The translations under genes were made by a program, and so were the position numbers. This document shows positions 24,712 to 27,996 of a stretch of DNA of 27,996 nt, piece after piece; within the stretch, counting starts at the first letter, position 1; each line of letters begins with the position of its first letter. Below the pieces are notes generated by a model. That model worked only from the letters and a program-made list of their open reading frames with translations. It was not told where the DNA came from and made no database searches. The stretch comes from an uncultured Clostridia bacterium (GTDB lineage: Bacteria > Bacillota > Clostridia > Oscillospirales > Ruminococcaceae): assembly GCA_937891895.1 (NCBI GenBank), contig CALATN010000115.1, positions 1-27,996 of the forward strand, read 5' to 3'.

Positions 24712-25485
24712 ATGGAGAACAAGTGGGATTCTGAAAAGTATTTGAAGTTTGAGAAAGAGAGAACACAGCCAGCGATTGATTTAGCCAAACGCATTGAAGG
24801 GCGAAATATGTCATCAGTTCTTGATGTTGGATGTGGTCCTGGAAACAGTTCTATTGTGATAAAGAATATATTTCCAAATGCCGATATATTGGGAATTGAT
24901 TTTTCTGCTGAAATGATAGAAAAAGCAAAAAAGGATTATACTGATATAACTTTTGAGCAATGGGATGCAGATGTGTTTACAGAGAAAACCAATCAAAAAT
25001 TTGATTTAATATTTTCGAACGCTTGCCTTCAATGGCTTCCTAACCAGTTTAAGACCATCGTAAATCTTTATAAACTTTTGAATGATAATGGAATTATGGC
25101 TGTTCAGATTCCTTGCAATTTTGATGAGCCAATTCATCATCTGATTAGTAAAGTAGTTACTAGTGAGAAATGGAAAACCGTTATTAAACATCAAAGAAAT
25201 TATATTATGAGTGGCATTGAAGAGTACTTTAATGTTATTTCTGATTTGTCTGATAAATTTGATATTTGGACGACTACCTACCATCATATACTTCCATCAC
25301 ATGAGGCAATTTGGTCTTGGTACGAGGGAACAGGCTTAAGACCATATCTTTCTCAGATCGATGATTCAATGAGGACTGAATTTAAGAAAGACATTATGGA
25401 AGAGATTGAAAAAAGTTATCCTTTACAGAAAAATGGTAAAGTTATTTTTGATTTTCCACGATTGTTTTTTATAGTTGAAAAATAA
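24712..25485 (+). CDS. tam: SAM-dependent methyltransferase, trans-aconitate methyltransferase (Tam)-like
   Basis: A 257-residue class I methyltransferase. The SAM site VLDVGCGPGNSS (about 36-47) and the acidic GIDFSAEMIEKA are seen. Family-specific features of Tam are the start WDSEKYLKFEKERTQPAIDL, CLQWLPNQF and the late WYEGTGLRPYLSQ. Tam methylates trans-aconitate, relieving aconitase inhibition. The match is to the family, and the substrate is inferred. The ribosome site is GGAGGAATTCGTAG. It is strongly AT-rich relative to the pyr and asn genes and is flanked by hairpins with its own promoter, in line with recent transfer as a single-gene unit. Confidence 0.82.
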   Translation: MENKWDSEKYLKFEKERTQPAIDLAKRIEGRNMSSVLDVGCGPGNSSIVIKNIFPNADILGIDFSAEMIEKAKKDYTDITFEQWDADVFTEKTNQKFDLIFSNACLQWLPNQFKTIVNLYKLLNDNGIMAVQIPCNFDEPIHHLISKVVTSEKWKTVIKHQRNYIMSGIEEYFNVISDLSDKFDIWTTTYHHILPSHEAIWSWYEGTGLRPYLSQIDDSMRTEFKKDIMEEIEKSYPLQKNGKVIFDFPRLFFIVEK

Positions 25486-25533
25486 TACTCAAGGTCAAAT
25501 AGACTTTGATATCAATAATTGTGAGACGCTAAA

Positions 25534-25564
25534 ATAACCCGTGAAGAATCTCTTCACGGGTTAT
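25534..25564. terminator. Bidirectional terminator between tam-like and asnA
   Basis: ATAACCCGTGAAGA / TCTTCACGGGTTAT, 14 perfect pairs around a 3-base loop. A TTTT run follows on the minus strand (ending the asnS-asnA unit) and GCTTATTTATT on the plus strand. Confidence 0.85.
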
Positions 25565-25605
25565 GCTTATTTATTACTATTCACCATTTCGATACGGTGG
25601 ATTTT

Positions 25606-26616
25606 TTATAGCAGTTTAACTCCCTTTTCTTCACATTCCTTGATCATATCGCTTGGCCATACAGATACCTGCACCTCGCCGATATGAGCCTTTTCAAGCA
25701 GGAGCATACAAAGTCTTGACTGACCGATACCGCCGCCGATTGTCAGTGGAAGTGTATCGTTTGCGATAAGCTGGTGATACTCGTACTTGATTCTTTCCTG
25801 CTGACCGCTGATTTCAAGCTGTTTTTTCAGACTTTCAGCGTCAACACGGATACCCATTGAGGAAATCTCGATAGGTGTTTTCAGCACGTTGTTCCAGATG
25901 AGCAAATCGCCGTTGAGTGCCCAGTCGTCATAGTCTGGTGCACGTCCGTCGTGACGCACGCCGCTTTTCAGCTTGCCGCCAATCTGCATAATGAAAACTG
26001 TCTTGTACTTCTCGGTAATGAGCCACTCACGCTCCTTCGGAGTCTTGTCGGGATACATATCTTCAAGTTCCTGAGAGGTAATGAAGTAAGTTACGTCACA
26101 GATTGTTTCTTTAAGCTGTGGGTAACGGAGGTTAACCTTTCTCTTTGCGTTGGAAAGGGATTTTACGATATTTTCAACGGTATTTTTCAGAAAATCAATG
26201 TTGCGGTTTTCTATTGTAATAACCTTTTCCCAGTCCCACTGGTCAACGAAAATCGAGTGCATATTGTCAACATCGTCATCACGGCGGATAGCGTTCATAT
26301 CTGTATAGATACCCTCGCCTGCGTTGTAGCCGTAACGGTGGAGAGCCATTCTCTTCCACTTTGCAAGTGACTGCACAACCTCTGCTTCGTTGTCCATTTC
26401 CTTGATGGAGAACTCAACCTTACGTTCAACACCGCTGAGGTCATCGTTGATACCGCTGTCCTTGCGGACAAGGAGAGGTGCTGTAACTCTGTCAAGGGTA
26501 AGCGCAAAGGAAAGTGCCTGCTGGAATACATCCTTGATATACTTGATGGCATGCTGTGTTTCACGGAGTGTCAGCGCAGATTTATAGCCGTCAGGGATAT
26601 AAAGTGACTTTGACAT
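25606..26616 (-). CDS. asnA: Aspartate-ammonia ligase AsnA
   Basis: Makes asparagine from aspartate, ammonia and ATP; the fold is that of a class II aminoacyl-tRNA synthetase core. The 336 residues (E. coli 330) have the hallmark blocks VTAPLLVRKDSGINDDLSGVE, VVQSLAKWKRMAL, GIYTDMNAIRRDDDVDNMHSIFVDQWDWEK and the C-terminal LTIGGGIGQSRLCMLLL. I chose the ATG at 26616 because AAAGGA lies nine bases upstream, while the ATG three codons earlier touches that ribosome site. It follows asnS after 47 bases without a terminator, so aspartate amidation and Asn-tRNA charging are probably co-expressed. It uses ammonia, not glutamine, as known for the family. Confidence 0.95.
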   Translation of the reverse strand: MSKSLYIPDGYKSALTLRETQHAIKYIKDVFQQALSFALTLDRVTAPLLVRKDSGINDDLSGVERKVEFSIKEMDNEAEVVQSLAKWKRMALHRYGYNAGEGIYTDMNAIRRDDDVDNMHSIFVDQWDWEKVITIENRNIDFLKNTVENIVKSLSNAKRKVNLRYPQLKETICDVTYFITSQELEDMYPDKTPKEREWLITEKYKTVFIMQIGGKLKSGVRHDGRAPDYDDWALNGDLLIWNNVLKTPIEISSMGIRVDAESLKKQLEISGQQERIKYEYHQLIANDTLPLTIGGGIGQSRLCMLLLEKAHIGEVQVSVWPSDMIKECEEKGVKLL

Positions 26617-26663
26617 ATCAATCATTCCTTTCTGAATTATCCGATAAAAGTATATGTCCGAAA

Positions 26664-27996
26664 TCAGCGAACATTACCTACTGTTCTTGGGTAGAGGATT
26701 ACGTCTCTGATGTTGGAAACGCCTGTTACGTACATGATAAGACGCTCAAAGCCGAGACCGAAACCGCCGTGCGGTACGGAACCGAACTTGCGGAGTTCGA
26801 GATAGTCTGTGTAGAGGTCGAGGTTCATATTTCTCTCGTTCATTGCTGCAACAAGCTTATCGTAATCAGCCTCACGCTCACTGCCGCCGATGATTTCGCC
26901 TACGCCAGGTACGAGAAGGTCAACAGCTGCAACTGTCTTTCCGTCAGGATTTTGCTTCATATAGAAGGACTTGATTTCCTTAGGATAGTTTGTTACGAAA
27001 ACAGCCTTGTTGAACACTTCCTCGGAAATGTATCTTTCGTGTTCGGTCTGAAGGTCGCAGCCCCATTCTACAGGATAAACGAATTCCTTGTCAGCGCTCT
27101 TGAGAAGCTCGATAGCCTTTGTATAGTCACAAACTGCAAACTCGTTTGAAATAAGATTCTGGAGCTTTTCGATGAGTCCGTTTTCAAAGTGTGTATCGAA
27201 GAACTTCATTTCGTCAGGGCACTTGTCAAGAACTGTCTTTACAACTGTCTTGATCATTTCTTCAGCAATCTCGATAACGTCAGGAAGCTCAGCAAATGCG
27301 ATTTCAGGCTCAACGTGCCAGAACTCTGCAACGTGCTTTGGTGTGTTACTGTTTTCAGCACGGAAGCTTGGGCCGAATGTGTAAATCTTACCGAAAGCCA
27401 TAGCTGCAACTTCGCCTTCAAGCTGACCGGAAACGCTGAGGCCAGCCTTCTTGCCGAAGAAGTCGTTGCTGTAGTATTCTTCTTCATTCTTATATTCTGT
27501 GTTGTAACCGATAGTTGTTACCTGGAACATTTCACCAGCGCCCTCACAGTCGCTGCCTGTGATGAGTGGTGTGTTTACGTAAACGTAGTTCTTGCTCTGG
27601 AAGAAGCTGTGGATTGCTTCAGCCATTACGGAACGTACACGGAAAACAGCGTTGAATGTGTTTGTTCTGCCGCGGAGATGTGGCATTGTACGGAGAAATT
27701 CGAGAGTGTGGCGCTTCTTCTGGAGTGGGTACTCAGGAGGGCAAGTGCCGAGAACTTCGATTTCTGTAGCATTGATTTCAACAGCAGCCTGACGTGCTTC
27801 TACAACTGTACCTGTAACCTTGAGGGAAGTACCAAGCTTGAGAGCCTGGTCGAGAGCGATGTCGGAAGCCTTGTCGATAACGATCTGGAGGTGCTTCAGG
27901 GAAGTACCGTCATTAAGCTCGATGAACGAGATATTTTTGGAGTCGCGGGCGGTACGTACCCATCCGCAAACGGTTACCGACGGGTCGAGATACTTT
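26664..27996 (-). CDS. asnS: Asparaginyl-tRNA synthetase (5' end cut by window edge)
   Basis: Charges tRNA-Asn with asparagine. The 443 visible residues lack only about 20 at the N-terminus. The anticodon-binding OB fold (VTVCGWVRTARDSKN, FIELNDGTSL) is followed by the class II catalytic core: the LITGSDCEGAGEMF block, motif 2 FGPSFRAENSNTPKHVAEFWHVEPE in part, and motif 3 GFGLGFERLIMYVTG with the C-terminal NIRDVILYPRT. The C-terminus is intact. The last ~60 bases of the window (5' end of the gene) use codons such as CCG, TCG, GCC and CGC, a little unlike the rest of the gene. The promoter and any leader lie outside the window. Confidence 0.95.
   Translation of the reverse strand, partial: KYLDPSVTVCGWVRTARDSKNISFIELNDGTSLKHLQIVIDKASDIALDQALKLGTSLKVTGTVVEARQAAVEINATEIEVLGTCPPEYPLQKKRHTLEFLRTMPHLRGRTNTFNAVFRVRSVMAEAIHSFFQSKNYVYVNTPLITGSDCEGAGEMFQVTTIGYNTEYKNEEEYYSNDFFGKKAGLSVSGQLEGEVAAMAFGKIYTFGPSFRAENSNTPKHVAEFWHVEPEIAFAELPDVIEIAEEMIKTVVKTVLDKCPDEMKFFDTHFENGLIEKLQNLISNEFAVCDYTKAIELLKSADKEFVYPVEWGCDLQTEHERYISEEVFNKAVFVTNYPKEIKSFYMKQNPDGKTVAAVDLLVPGVGEIIGGSEREADYDKLVAAMNERNMNLDLYTDYLELRKFGSVPHGGFGLGFERLIMYVTGVSNIRDVILYPRTVGNVR

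Overview
The window looks like gut or rumen Clostridia (Oscillospiraceae/Ruminococcus-like). Evidence for this is the Firmicutes-type PyrR-regulated pyrimidine operon, a DUF4317 protein, strong AGGAGG ribosome sites and many near-consensus TTGACA-17-TATAAT promoters. No rRNA, tRNA, IS element or CRISPR array was seen, and no gene-free stretch exceeds 300 bases. The longest is about 262 bp at 10353-10614, filled by the pyr leader and promoter.

Layout. (1) 1-6437, minus strand: thiI (cut by the edge), a cysteine desulfurase, a small membrane protein and a 1351-residue CarB protein fused to a diaminopimelate-epimerase (DapF) module. Codon choice changes sharply inside carB near 4440 (ACA/CAG/AAG/TAC on the right; ACG/CAA/AAA/TAT/TTG on the left), so the leftmost ~4.4 kb probably comes from a different genome, by chimeric assembly or recombination. 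(2) 6439-10572, minus strand: the rest of the pyr operon, pyrR-pyrC-pyrF-carA, running into carB, with a promoter, PyrR-binding RNA element and attenuator terminator ahead of pyrR. (3) 10615-15690: two divergent membrane-protein genes, one coding a 1236-residue protein with an exact-period 160-residue internal duplication. (4) 15756-18877: nitroreductase, two paralogous lipoproteins sharing a nearly identical 5' cassette, and a DUF4317 gene, separated by arrays of degenerate 7-bp repeats. (5) 18885-25564: mostly single-gene units (membrane protein under a perfect palindrome, CysK-like enzyme, AsnB-like synthetase, MaoC-like hydratase, GNAT, PfkB kinase, Tam-like methyltransferase), several with their own promoter and hairpin. 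(6) 25606-27996, minus strand: asnS (partial) followed by asnA.

The main biological theme is nitrogen donation. The CarA glutaminase domain has lost its Cys, His and Glu catalytic residues. The AsnB-like protein lacks the N-terminal segment carrying the nucleophilic Cys. The third enzyme, AsnA, is ammonia-dependent by family. Together these suggest an organism that makes carbamoyl phosphate and asparagine from free ammonia, as would suit an ammonia-rich rumen or gut. This is inferred from residues and needs biochemical proof. The second notable object is the CarB-DapF fusion, whose DapF part has one of its two catalytic cysteines replaced by glycine.
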